A DNA stretch of 64,000 nt from UBA7359 sp041689615 (GTDB lineage: Bacteria > Pseudomonadota > Gammaproteobacteria > Eutrophobiales > Eutrophobiaceae): NCBI GenBank assembly GCA_041689615.1, contig JBDNFW010000052.1, forward strand, positions 1 through 64,000, in the 5' to 3' direction. This document shows positions 1 to 7,461 of the stretch, in pieces. Position 1 is the stretch's first letter. Every line of letters starts with the position of its first letter. A program made the position numbers and the translations under genes. The notes below the pieces were generated by a model, which did no database searches, was not told where the DNA came from, and saw only the letters and a list, made by a program, of their open reading frames with translations.

Positions 1-4
1 GTAA

Positions 5-1728
5 GTCGCGCCTTCACGGGCGCGTGGATTGAAACCATGTTTAGTTTTAAAAATATGCTATCCAGTTTTGTCGCGCCTTCACGGGCGCGTGGATTGAAAC
101 TGTTTAACGTACCTTATATACTTAAACAGCGCCGTCGCGCCTTCACGGGCGCGTGGATTGAAACTCCCAAGCGATGAACGCATCGATGAAGTTATCTTGT
201 CGCGCCTTCACGGGCGCGTGGATTGAAACATGTGGTCGCCGTTTACACCTATTTCAGTGTGTAGTCGCGCCTTCACGGGCGCGTGGATTGAAACTTTCTC
301 ATTTCACCGTCAAATTTTACCCATACATGTCGCGCCTTCACGGGCGCGTGGATTGAAACTTTTACTGTATCGATTACAGCTATACAAACTGTTGGTCGCG
401 CCTTCACGGGCGCGTGGCTTGAAACCAAATACATGGGAATATAGTAATGCCAGCGGGTAGTCGCGCCTTCACGGGCGCGTGGATTGAAACATTTTCTCCT
501 TATTTAGTTAATCAATCGGTACTGTCGCGCCTTCACGGGCGCGTGGATTGAAACAATCGTAGACCTATCTGATAACACCACAGTAGTGTCGCGCCTTCAC
601 GGGCGCGTGGATTGAAACTTAATAGCGCGACCAAGCTATCATCTTCCAGCGCGTCGCGCCTTCACGGGCGCGTGGATTGAAACCTAATGCTTCAGCAAGG
701 TCTGTTTGTTCATTCTCGTCGCGCCTTCACGGGCGCGTGGATTGAAACCAGCTTGCCTAGTAGTTCCTGACATCTAGCTGCCGTCGCGCCTTCACGGGCG
801 CGTGGATTGAAACAGGCTGATTATGCCTTTTTTTGACCTTTATTCTAGTCGCGCCTTCACGGGCGCGTGGATTGAAACAAATATTACAGGATAGTGAAAT
901 CATGAAAAACTTGTCGCGCCTTCACGGGCGCGTGGATTGAAACATTTTTCAAAAGCGGAACTTCGCGGCATTAGTCAGGTCGCGCCTTCACGGGCGCGTG
1001 GATTGAAACTAGAAACGGCAGCGGTACATACAGCCTCGCGTCAGGTCGCGCCTTCACGGGCGCGTGGATTGAAACGCGTTCCACGTCATGACTCATACGG
1101 CCGTTGGGGGTCGCGCCTTCACGGGCGCGTGGATTGAAACAATCGTTAATAATTGTGCGAATGCTTTAGGATTGGTCGCGCCTTCACGGGCGCGTGGATT
1201 GAAACAATTAATTATCAATTACTAATTAAAATAGTTGCTGGTCGCGCCTTCACGGGCGCGTGGATTGAAACGTGGAGAGTGCAGTTTAAGAAGCATTTTC
1301 ATAAATGTCGCGCCTTCACGGGCGCGTGGATTGAAACAATAAAAATATTTTCTATAAAAGTTATTAATGCGGTCGCGCCTTCACGGGCGCGTGGATTGAA
1401 ACAGTGTAAATGTGACTGGTTCGTGTCCTGTATGGAGTCGCGCCTTCACGGGCGCGTGGATTGAAACTTTTGACTTGCCGATATACTTTGCAATATAAGC
1501 CGGTCGCGCCTTCACGGGCGCGTGGATTGAAACTCTTTTTTGGACTATAAACATTTACGAAGCTGATGTCGCGCCTTCACGGGCGCGTGGATTGAAACAC
1601 CTCATTGGTGACGTTTAGCTTCATGCAATGTGGTCGCGCCTTCACGGGCGCGTGGATTGAAACAAATCAAACTCTCTATCTATTGCACTCATTCCGCGTC
1701 GCGCCTTCACGGGCGCGTGGATTGAAAC
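5..1728 (+). CRISPR. CRISPR array, type I-C-like repeats, 27 repeats / 26 spacers visible
   Basis: Twenty-seven copies of a 31-bp repeat, beginning GTCGCGCC and ending GGATTGAAAC, recur every 64-66 bp from 5 to 1728; spacers are 33-35 bp and all differ. The repeat can fold CGCGCC against GGCGCG (repeat positions 3-8 with 15-20). Sequence and ATTGAAAC end match subtype I-C repeats as known from the family. Only the repeat at 395-425 is visibly changed (A24 to C). Bases 1-4 belong to a spacer, so the array continues to the left. With I-C orientation, transcription is on the + strand, and the leader and cas genes should lie left of the window; none are inside it. The terminal repeat (1698-1728) is intact. 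Confidence 0.98.
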
Positions 1729-2040
1729 TTTTTCGATGTTAATTCAGAAGTGAATAATGGTCGAGGCCCAGCTGATTACAAAATTTCCTATGGCGAGCGA
1801 GATTCAACAATAGTCGAATTTAAGCTGGCAGCTTCTAGTTCACTGAAGAGAAATCTATTAAATCAAACAGAAATATATAAAAAGGCATCGAAGTCAATAA
1901 ATGATATAAAAGTTATCCTCTGTTACACGCAAAGCGAGACAGCCAAAGTCAATCGGATTCTTAAAAGCATCAAGCAAGAGGGCGCTGAAAATATTGTTAT
2001 CATAGACGGCGCAATGAAAGCATCGGCATCGAAGGTGTGA
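1729..2040 (+). pseudogene. C-terminal remnant of a PD-(D/E)XK nuclease-like protein, cut by the CRISPR array
   Basis: An open frame begins exactly at the end of the last CRISPR repeat (a TGA lies inside the repeat at 1723-1725) and runs to the TGA at 2038-2040, about 103 codons. It reads FFDVNSEVNNGRGPADYKIS, and further on STIVEFKLA, which resembles the PD...ExK core (Asp of PADYK, Glu and Lys of EFK) of nuclease-like domains usually found at the C-terminus of larger proteins. A GTG at 1750 could start a 96-aa product, but it has no convincing Shine-Dalgarno and would lack the upstream strand. I infer that the 5' part was lost when the array came to lie here. The family name is an inference from motif spacing. 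Confidence 0.6.
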
Positions 2041-2141
2041 TGGCTATAAAACATCTTACCCTCGACAGCCTATCTGGTGGAGCAACCCCACAGACAGTGG
2101 AAGCTACAAAGGGAACAGTACGAGAAATAAAAGGTGACTAA
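2040..2141 (+). CDS. 33-aa hypothetical small protein coupled to the nuclease remnant
   Basis: The ATG at 2040-2042 overlaps the TGA of the preceding remnant by one base (TGATG), the usual arrangement for translational coupling, and the frame ends at TAA 2139-2141. The product is small and hydrophilic, with no signal sequence or membrane segment. I do not recognise it. It may be the second gene of the operon that the nuclease remnant once belonged to, or chance. Confidence 0.35.
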   Translation: MAIKHLTLDSLSGGATPQTVEATKGTVREIKGD

Positions 2142-2181
2142 TTTATTTTTCACTAGTTACGAATAGTGAGGAGTGTTTGTA

Positions 2182-2385
2182 ATGGAAATGATCCAGGTCA
2201 GATCAAGTGCTATGCGTGCCGTCGGCTACGAGCCGTCAACGCAACGTATGCGGATCGCTTTTGAGCAAGGGCACAGTTATGACTTCTGCGGTGTCCCACT
2301 CCACATTTATGAGGCCCTGATGAGCGCATCATCCAAGGGCACTTATTACAATGAACATATCAGGGATCGGTATCAGTGCTTCTGA
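2182..2385 (+). CDS. KTSC-domain small protein
   Basis: The 67-aa product reads as an almost pure KTSC domain: VRSSAMRAVGYEPSTQRMRI followed by GHSYDFCGVP, YEALMSASSKG, YYNEHIRDRY. KTSC proteins are small, and the domain is also found appended to lysyl-tRNA synthetase-like proteins; its role is unknown. An in-frame GTG at 2173 exists, but the GAGGAG at about 2168-2173 sits correctly for the ATG at 2182, so that start was chosen. It follows the nuclease remnant and the 33-codon ORF on the same strand, so all three may be leftovers of one accessory operon. Confidence 0.8.
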   Translation: MEMIQVRSSAMRAVGYEPSTQRMRIAFEQGHSYDFCGVPLHIYEALMSASSKGTYYNEHIRDRYQCF

Positions 2386-2845
2386 ATGTCGGCTTGAAGG
2401 TGCTTGTTTGCAATTGAGCTACTGTGTTGGGATCGGGAATTAATTAGATTCGCAGCGGTGAAGTGGTGGTGTAATGAATTTGAGCAAGATAGTGCAGACG
2501 ACAACAGGTATTAATGATGCCGAAGAGAGGATTTGATCCACCACCACCCTGGCGGATTATTTCTACCCGAAGGGGATCGGTTTGATAGGCGTTATCGACT
2601 CGATGTGATGAGGGCCAACGTCGCGCATGAACAATGACAACAAGGAATTTTACTTGTTTGGTTATATAGCTAATTAACGTAACATATATCAATAACAATA
2701 CTGACAATGGTATTTTTCATGGTATTGATGCTTATGACCACCGTAAAACCCGCGCCATTACTGGCTTTTTGCCGCTTGTTTACAATCGAGTGGGAATAAT
2801 ATTTTCTTACTCTTCATATATTCGTGTCGAACGAGAATAAAAATT
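2386..2845. other. 460-bp stretch without a recognisable gene
   Basis: No frame here shows a family signature or a convincing ribosome binding site. The minus-strand open frame at 2444-2707 has a composition unlike a real protein (a run of glycines, many short hydrophobic stretches) and no good start signal. The segment probably contains the promoter of the Sel1-repeat gene and scar sequence from earlier rearrangement beside the CRISPR array. Confidence 0.4.
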
Positions 2846-3550
2846 ATGAAGCGATTTAAACAATATTTTTTCTTAGCTCTGTTACTAAAATCATTTTTTG
2901 TGTATTCAGATGAACTATTAGATGCTGACGAAGCATATATGCTTCATGATTATTCTACGGCATTTACATTATATGAAAAATTATCAGAAGAGGGCGATGT
3001 AGCAGCACAGTTCAGTCTTGCCATGATGTATGATGCAGGAGTATGGGTATCTCAGGATTATAAGCAGGCATTTTACTGGTACAAAAAAGCAGCAGAGCAG
3101 GGTGTTGCCGAGGCACAATATAATATTGGCATTATGTATATCAGTGGACAATATCGTGATAAGGACAGTATTAAAGAAAATTACGAACAGGCTTTTTACT
3201 GGTACAAAAGTGCTGCTGAGCAGGGGCTTGTTGAAGCACAAGTTAATCTTGGTTATATGTACAAGAACGGACAAGGAACCATCCGTGATAATAAGCAAGC
3301 ACTTCACTGGTTTAAAGAATCAGCAGAGCATGGCGATGTAAAAGCACAACTTAATCTTGGTCAGTTGTATAAGAATGGTAGAGGTATACCTCGTGATTAC
3401 ATCAAGGCATATAAATGGTTTAATATCGCATTAGAAAATGGGAATAAAACTTCAAAAACATATATAAATCATATTTCAAATAATATGACACCATCACAAA
3501 TTGAAACAGCACAAGAATCAGCTAGAGAATGGCTGGAAGATCATCAATAA
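2846..3550 (+). CDS. Exported Sel1-repeat (SLR) protein
   Basis: This 234-aa protein begins with a signal peptide (lysine-rich start, hydrophobic core to about residue 21, VYSDE cleavage region). About four Sel1-like repeats follow, each with the pattern A(x)YWYKxAAEQGxxxAQxNLGxMYxxGxG, covering residues 28-210. Sel1 repeats form an alpha-solenoid that binds proteins; the family is common in envelope and secretion functions, and no enzymatic activity is expected. The repeats at 3055-3120 and 3184-3240 are nearly identical in DNA too, suggesting recent internal duplication. It stands alone, with tadA 128 bp downstream. Confidence 0.85.
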   Translation: MKRFKQYFFLALLLKSFFVYSDELLDADEAYMLHDYSTAFTLYEKLSEEGDVAAQFSLAMMYDAGVWVSQDYKQAFYWYKKAAEQGVAEAQYNIGIMYISGQYRDKDSIKENYEQAFYWYKSAAEQGLVEAQVNLGYMYKNGQGTIRDNKQALHWFKESAEHGDVKAQLNLGQLYKNGRGIPRDYIKAYKWFNIALENGNKTSKTYINHISNNMTPSQIETAQESAREWLEDHQ

Positions 3551-3678
3551 AATAGATAGCAAAGCAAGATTGACAATTATATTTTCACTATGTTGGCAGC
3601 TAAGAAGAACAAATAGTGATGAAAAGCTGATAGTTAAAAAATTAAAGGCATACGATATTTTAATAAGCTGTACGAATT

Positions 3679-4134
3679 ATGTTTGATAAAGAATGGATGC
3701 AACGTGCGTTTGAATTAGCACAAAAAGCAGAAGCACATGATGAAGTTCCTGTTGGGGCAGTCATTGTTCATGAAGATCAAATTATCGGTGAAGGTTGGAA
3801 TCAACCAATTTCATCTAACGACCCTACCGCTCACGCTGAGATAATGGCATTACGTGATGCGGGGAATAACATCGGAAACTACCGGCTTTCAAACGCAACT
3901 ATGTATGTCACGCTCGAACCGTGTGCCATGTGTGCTGGTGCTATTGTTCATGCGCGTATAGCTAAACTTGTTTATGCAACTGACGATCCTAAAACAGGTG
4001 CGTGTGGTAGTGTGTTTAACTTATTACAAACTGAAGAATTAAATCACAAAGTAGAAATAGAAAAAGGTATTTTTGAAGAGGAATGCCGAACATTATTACA
4101 AGACTTCTTTAAAGCAAAAAGAGTTAAGCAATGA
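3679..4134 (+). CDS. tadA: tRNA-specific adenosine(34) deaminase TadA
   Basis: TadA deaminates the wobble adenosine of tRNA-Arg(ACG) to inosine in the cytoplasm. The 151-aa sequence has the cytidine/adenosine deaminase zinc site: His52-Ala-Glu54 (proton shuttle Glu54) and PCAMC with Cys82 and Cys85. Length is normal for the family. Its expected substrate, tRNA-Arg(ACG), is encoded at 13761 in this window. The stop overlaps the start of pncC by four bases (ATGA), so the two genes are probably co-translated. Confidence 0.95.
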   Translation: MFDKEWMQRAFELAQKAEAHDEVPVGAVIVHEDQIIGEGWNQPISSNDPTAHAEIMALRDAGNNIGNYRLSNATMYVTLEPCAMCAGAIVHARIAKLVYATDDPKTGACGSVFNLLQTEELNHKVEIEKGIFEEECRTLLQDFFKAKRVKQ

Positions 4135-4625
4135 CAACATCCACACAACAGGCTGAACAACTTGCCGAACTTTTTCTAAAGAGCTCAAGCAAGTTAGTCA
4201 CGGCTGAATCCTGTACTGGTGGAGGCTTGGCAGAAATATTAACGCGTATACCCGGCAGCTCTTCCTGGTTTGAACGTGGTTTTGTAACATATTCAAATGA
4301 ATCTAAAAATGAATTGTTATCAGTACCGATAGAAACTCTTAAACAGTTTGGCGCGGTAAGTGAAGAAACTGCTATTGCCATGGCGGGAGGTGCGTTAAAT
4401 AACAGTCATGCAGACTATAGTGTTTCGATAACAGGAATAGCCGGCCCTGATGGTGGCTCCGAAGATAAACCGGTTGGGACTGTTTGTTTCGGATGGTGTA
4501 AAAGAAACGAAGGTGGAACAACAACGCGAATTATTTTTGAGGGTGATCGACTAAAGATAAGAGAACAAGCATGTATGTTGGCAATGCAGGGTTTGATTGA
4601 TCTGTTACAAAAAGAATCAGAATGA
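4131..4625 (+). CDS. pncC: Nicotinamide-nucleotide amidohydrolase PncC (CinA C-terminal domain family)
   Basis: This 164-aa protein is a stand-alone CinA C-terminal domain. Family members deamidate nicotinamide mononucleotide to nicotinic acid mononucleotide in the NAD salvage cycle. The landmarks are TAESCTGGGLAE near residue 25, the SWFERGFVTYSNESK stretch, and the ITGIAGPDGGS loop followed by KPVGTVCFGW. It lacks the N-terminal MoCF-like domain of full-length CinA. It overlaps tadA by four bases. A pncC/cinA gene just upstream of recA is a familiar arrangement in gammaproteobacteria; here thpR and two minus-strand genes lie between. Confidence 0.92.
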   Translation: MTTSTQQAEQLAELFLKSSSKLVTAESCTGGGLAEILTRIPGSSSWFERGFVTYSNESKNELLSVPIETLKQFGAVSEETAIAMAGGALNNSHADYSVSITGIAGPDGGSEDKPVGTVCFGWCKRNEGGTTTRIIFEGDRLKIREQACMLAMQGLIDLLQKESE

Positions 4626-4669
4626 GAACTTTTCACGAATGATATTTTATCCTCATTTTATACTTCGTC

Positions 4670-4692
4670 GCCTAAAGCGCCTACTGTTGGTG
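4670..4692 (+). repeat. 23-bp intergenic motif, copy 1 (second copy at 52090)
   Basis: The sequence starting GCCTAAAGCGCCTA and ending TGGTG matches 52090-52112 at 21 of 23 positions. Both copies lie between genes and the flanks are not obviously similar. It could be the core of a degraded intergenic repeat family; two copies are too few to define it. Confidence 0.4.
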
Positions 4693-4820
4693 AAAATGTG
4701 CTCGAATACTCACAGAGTAGGATCTGCTCATTTATTATTTATAAACTCCGCTTCTGCGCGCATTTTCGCCTCGTCTGAGAACAAAATCTCTATTCGTGCA
4801 AAGCTCTCAGAATAATATTT

Positions 4821-5336
4821 ATGGCTAGACTCTTTTTTGCATTGTGGCCAAATGAAAAAGTAAGGAAAGAGTTAAGTAAAGTCACCAATCAATTTAAAGA
4901 TGAAAATCTTCGTCTTACAAAAAATTCAAATCTGCATATTACACTCGCATTTCTAGGACAAGTATCCGAGCAAGATCAGGCAGAGTTAATTGAGAAAACG
5001 AACAGTATACGAAGCAGCGCATTTTCATTAACACTTGATTCAATCGGCTTTTGGAAAAATCCGGGTATCTTATGGATAGCGCCCGAAGTAATGCCGGAAG
5101 TATTAAATGATTTAGTAGTGCAACTTCAATCTATTATCAAACAACAAGGATTAAATGTTGACGAGCGCCTCTATAAACCGCATGTAACGATCGCAAGAAA
5201 AGTAAAACAGTTCACTGTTCCGAAAGAAAAGTTTCATATACCATGGTCTGTAATAAGTTTTGCCCTTGTTATTTCAAGATCATCGGAGTCAGGAGTTGAA
5301 TATCATGTGGTACAAGAATGGACACTACAAAACTAA
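4821..5336 (+). CDS. thpR: RNA 2',3'-cyclic phosphodiesterase ThpR (LigT-like 2H family)
   Basis: The 171-aa protein shows the two HxT motifs that define 2H phosphoesterases: His39-Ile-Thr41 in NLHITLAFLG and His121-Val-Thr123 in KPHVTIARK. The family hydrolyses 2',3'-cyclic phosphodiester ends of RNA (and ligates tRNA halves in vitro). The start FFALWP is the usual N-terminus. It is monocistronic or in loose series with pncC, 195 bp upstream. Confidence 0.92.
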   Translation: MARLFFALWPNEKVRKELSKVTNQFKDENLRLTKNSNLHITLAFLGQVSEQDQAELIEKTNSIRSSAFSLTLDSIGFWKNPGILWIAPEVMPEVLNDLVVQLQSIIKQQGLNVDERLYKPHVTIARKVKQFTVPKEKFHIPWSVISFALVISRSSESGVEYHVVQEWTLQN

Positions 5337-5345
5337 AGGTCTGCT

Positions 5346-5383
5346 ATCGACCGATTGAAATGGCAGCCGAAAGCAGACATTCG
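5346..5383 (+). repeat. Short motif similar to the tail of the IS30-family element
   Basis: The 38 bp starting ATCGACCGATTGAAA and containing CCGAAAGCAG resemble 44136-44173 at the 3' end of the IS30-family transposase gene (about 29-30 identities in 38 by eye). The strongest shared blocks are ATCGACCG, TTGAAA and CGAAAGCAG. It may be an IS end remnant. Confidence 0.4.
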
Positions 5384-5393
5384 CAAAAAGATA

Positions 5394-6164
5394 TTAAAAC
5401 CAAGCTGCATTAACCAAGTTAGCAGGAATCTTATCTTTTATTTGTTCGTGTAGTTCCGGTAGCTTTGACCAATGAACGCCTTGTTTGTAGTGGTGTGCTG
5501 TGTGATAACCTAAATTACCAGTAACCATATTGAAAAAGGGATGTAAGTTATTATTTGATGCTTCAAACTCATTGTCTGTATCGAGTCCGGCATGATGTTC
5601 ATAAGTTGCCCATGACGTTAGTATCAAACCACTAATCATTGGTAGCACAAATAAAAATAATCCTGCTGCTGGCTTATAGATAACTAACGCGGCGACAGCT
5701 ATAAAAGTTAGCGCAGAATAAAATAGAAATTCTTTTTGTTTTTTAGGATGCGACTTACCGACTTGATAACCACGGTAGTATGCTGTGCCTGCGACATTGA
5801 GTGTATATTCAAGTTCACTCATATCGGCTCCATCTTTTCGCCGCCAGCGACTTTCATCTTTCGTCTGGTTTAAATAATTAAGATGATGCCCAAGAACATG
5901 ATGTAGAAGCCATAGGTTTGTGGTTACGCCACTATGTAGCGCATAAAAAAATTCAAGCAGGCGATTAAGGAATTTCGATTTAAAAGTATGTGTATGTTGG
6001 TGATGATGATTCCATGCACATATTTTTCCTTTAGGAATAATCATGACAAGCCAATAGATAAATAAAAACAAAACATTTTCACAAAGACAATAGAGACCAA
6101 AATCAATCAGAGATACAGACAGAATAATAGCGACAGGAAGTCGGTCTTCAGGAAACTTAAACAT
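5394..6164 (-). CDS. Membrane fatty acid desaturase-like protein
   Basis: The 256-aa integral membrane protein carries the three histidine boxes of the di-iron fatty acid desaturase/hydroxylase superfamily: HHHQHTH (53-59), HHxxxHH (88-94) and HTAHH (221-225). Hydrophobic stretches lie near residues 10-43 and 147-185. The boxes would hold two irons at the cytoplasmic face and use O2 to introduce a double bond or hydroxyl into a lipid or hydrocarbon chain. At 256 aa it is shorter than classical acyl desaturases (about 300-400), so the substrate is open. It reads toward thpR and is not clearly in an operon with the WYL regulator 210 bp upstream. Confidence 0.8.
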   Translation of the reverse strand: MFKFPEDRLPVAIILSVSLIDFGLYCLCENVLFLFIYWLVMIIPKGKICAWNHHHQHTHTFKSKFLNRLLEFFYALHSGVTTNLWLLHHVLGHHLNYLNQTKDESRWRRKDGADMSELEYTLNVAGTAYYRGYQVGKSHPKKQKEFLFYSALTFIAVAALVIYKPAAGLFLFVLPMISGLILTSWATYEHHAGLDTDNEFEASNNNLHPFFNMVTGNLGYHTAHHYKQGVHWSKLPELHEQIKDKIPANLVNAAWF

Positions 6165-6374
6165 TGATGATTTTTACTTCGCAATCGCGATGAATAATAA
6201 AGGAATCTTCCATAAAACTTAGTGTGTTATTCCTTGTTATATTTATAGTTATTTAATAATTGGATGTTTATTTGGAACTGGTCAATCATTTAAGCAAGAT
6301 TAAGACCGATTTAATGTGTCCCAAAAAGGCGACAACCTTACTGAATAAGTCTCTTCCCCTCAAGTGTTATCTCT

Positions 6375-7298
6375 TTAACTAAATGCCCAAGCTGCAAACG
6401 GTTCGATCTCGTCGCGATTTAAAACTATTAGCTGATACTTGTTCGGGTTTAATAGGTGATCAGCAGTAGTATCGACTGAAAGTTGCTGTAAAAGATAACC
6501 AATTAGCGCTCGCCGTACTTTAATGATGATGATTTCATTATCGCTGCCGTAATCAATAAGCAGGCTGTTTTGTTTTTCTTTATCAAGGTTTGGATGCGGC
6601 GTCAGCTGCACGGAGATTATTTCTGACCAGTCATCGTCATACTGTTCGCTAGATTCGGCATCAACATCCAGACATTCAGCGCTAACAAATCTGGAAAGCA
6701 CGAAATCTCTAAAATCGAAAGTGTCTTCGTTATAAGCGCGGACATGCCAGCGAAAGCCGGTATTCGCTAATGAATGTGGTTCAATAACTCTCTGATTCTT
6801 ACTATCTTTATTAGAAAGTGAACGATAACTAACTTTTAGTTTTTTCTTATTGTGGATCGCTCGACTGATTTGCGAGAGCACTGTTTTATCAGGCAAACGA
6901 TTGGGCAATATCATGCTTTCTACCGGAATATCGAAGACAGATTCGTCGCGATTAGGTCCTCCGACTACTGTTAAATTAGCTTCTAGCATAGGTAAGACAG
7001 TAGCTGGTGATAAATCTGCAAAAACCTCCTTGAACTCAGAGCTGGGGACGAAACCGAAGACAGCATGTTTGTAGAGCAAATTCTCAGGCGCAATATCGCT
7101 GTAAAACTTCAGGTCTTTGGTTGCCGCAGCATCTGAGATAGCAAATGCCGTAGCGACATCGCTACGCGTCACCACACCCGTGTAATAGGCTCTTAACTCT
7201 ATGTATTGCAAGCGCTGTCGCGTTGCCCATTTAATTTCGTTCAGCATCGTTTTAGTGAAATTTCGTTCGGAATATTTAAATTTAACTGGATTATACAA
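6375..7298 (-). CDS. WYL-domain transcriptional regulator of the BrxR/CapW type
   Basis: This 307-aa protein has an N-terminal winged helix (about residues 19-90) with the pattern RQRLQYIE...YTGVVTRSDVATAF..SDAAATKDL..Y..IAPENLLY, which fits the HTH of the BrxR/CapW regulators found with phage-defence loci. A WYL domain follows (about 148-215), with RVIEPHSLANTGFRWHVRAY and FRDFVLSRF, and then a C-terminal dimerisation extension. Known relatives repress defence operons; other WYL regulators (PafBC, DriD) control DNA-damage genes. No defence operon adjoins it here. It is divergent from recA, with 163 bp between, and inverted heptamers overlap the recA promoter in that gap. Control of recA is an inference. 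Confidence 0.85.
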   Translation of the reverse strand: MYNPVKFKYSERNFTKTMLNEIKWATRQRLQYIELRAYYTGVVTRSDVATAFAISDAAATKDLKFYSDIAPENLLYKHAVFGFVPSSEFKEVFADLSPATVLPMLEANLTVVGGPNRDESVFDIPVESMILPNRLPDKTVLSQISRAIHNKKKLKVSYRSLSNKDSKNQRVIEPHSLANTGFRWHVRAYNEDTFDFRDFVLSRFVSAECLDVDAESSEQYDDDWSEIISVQLTPHPNLDKEKQNSLLIDYGSDNEIIIIKVRRALIGYLLQQLSVDTTADHLLNPNKYQLIVLNRDEIEPFAAWAFS

Positions 7299-7338
7299 AA
7301 TCAGACGCTAGCCTGATAAAATATATTATATAGTAAAA

Positions 7339-7389
7339 AATACTTAGGTAGTAAAAAGTATTGACATAGTTGCAAGTATTAAATATAGT
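7339..7389 (+). promoter_or_regulatory. recA promoter with overlapping AATACTT/AAGTATT operator candidates
   Basis: TTGACA (7361-7366), a 17-bp spacer and TATAGT (7384-7389) make a strong sigma-70 promoter pointing to recA. AATACTT (7339-7345) and AAGTATT (7356-7362) form a perfect 7-bp inverted repeat with a 10-bp spacer whose right arm overlaps the -35 box; another AAGTATT at 7374-7380 lies in the promoter spacer. The starts of successive heptamers are 17 and 18 bp apart. I see no CTGT-N8-ACAG LexA site between 7299 and 7461. Confidence 0.65.
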
Positions 7390-7461
7390 TTCGCCATAAG
7401 TGCTGTTCGAAGGGAATGGCGAGACCTAATAACTAATGATTTAACAAGGGGGAGTATGGAA

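Noticed and set aside
174..1464. Open frames with repeated RAFTGAWIET and VAPSRARGLK segments
   Set aside because: They are translations of the CRISPR repeat in different frames, not proteins.
2444..2707. Minus-strand frame of 87 codons
   Set aside because: No ribosome site, odd composition and no recognisable domain.
7299..7461. LexA box upstream of recA
   Set aside because: No CTGT-N8-ACAG or close variant was found; the CTGTTCGAAGGG near 7402 lacks the right half.
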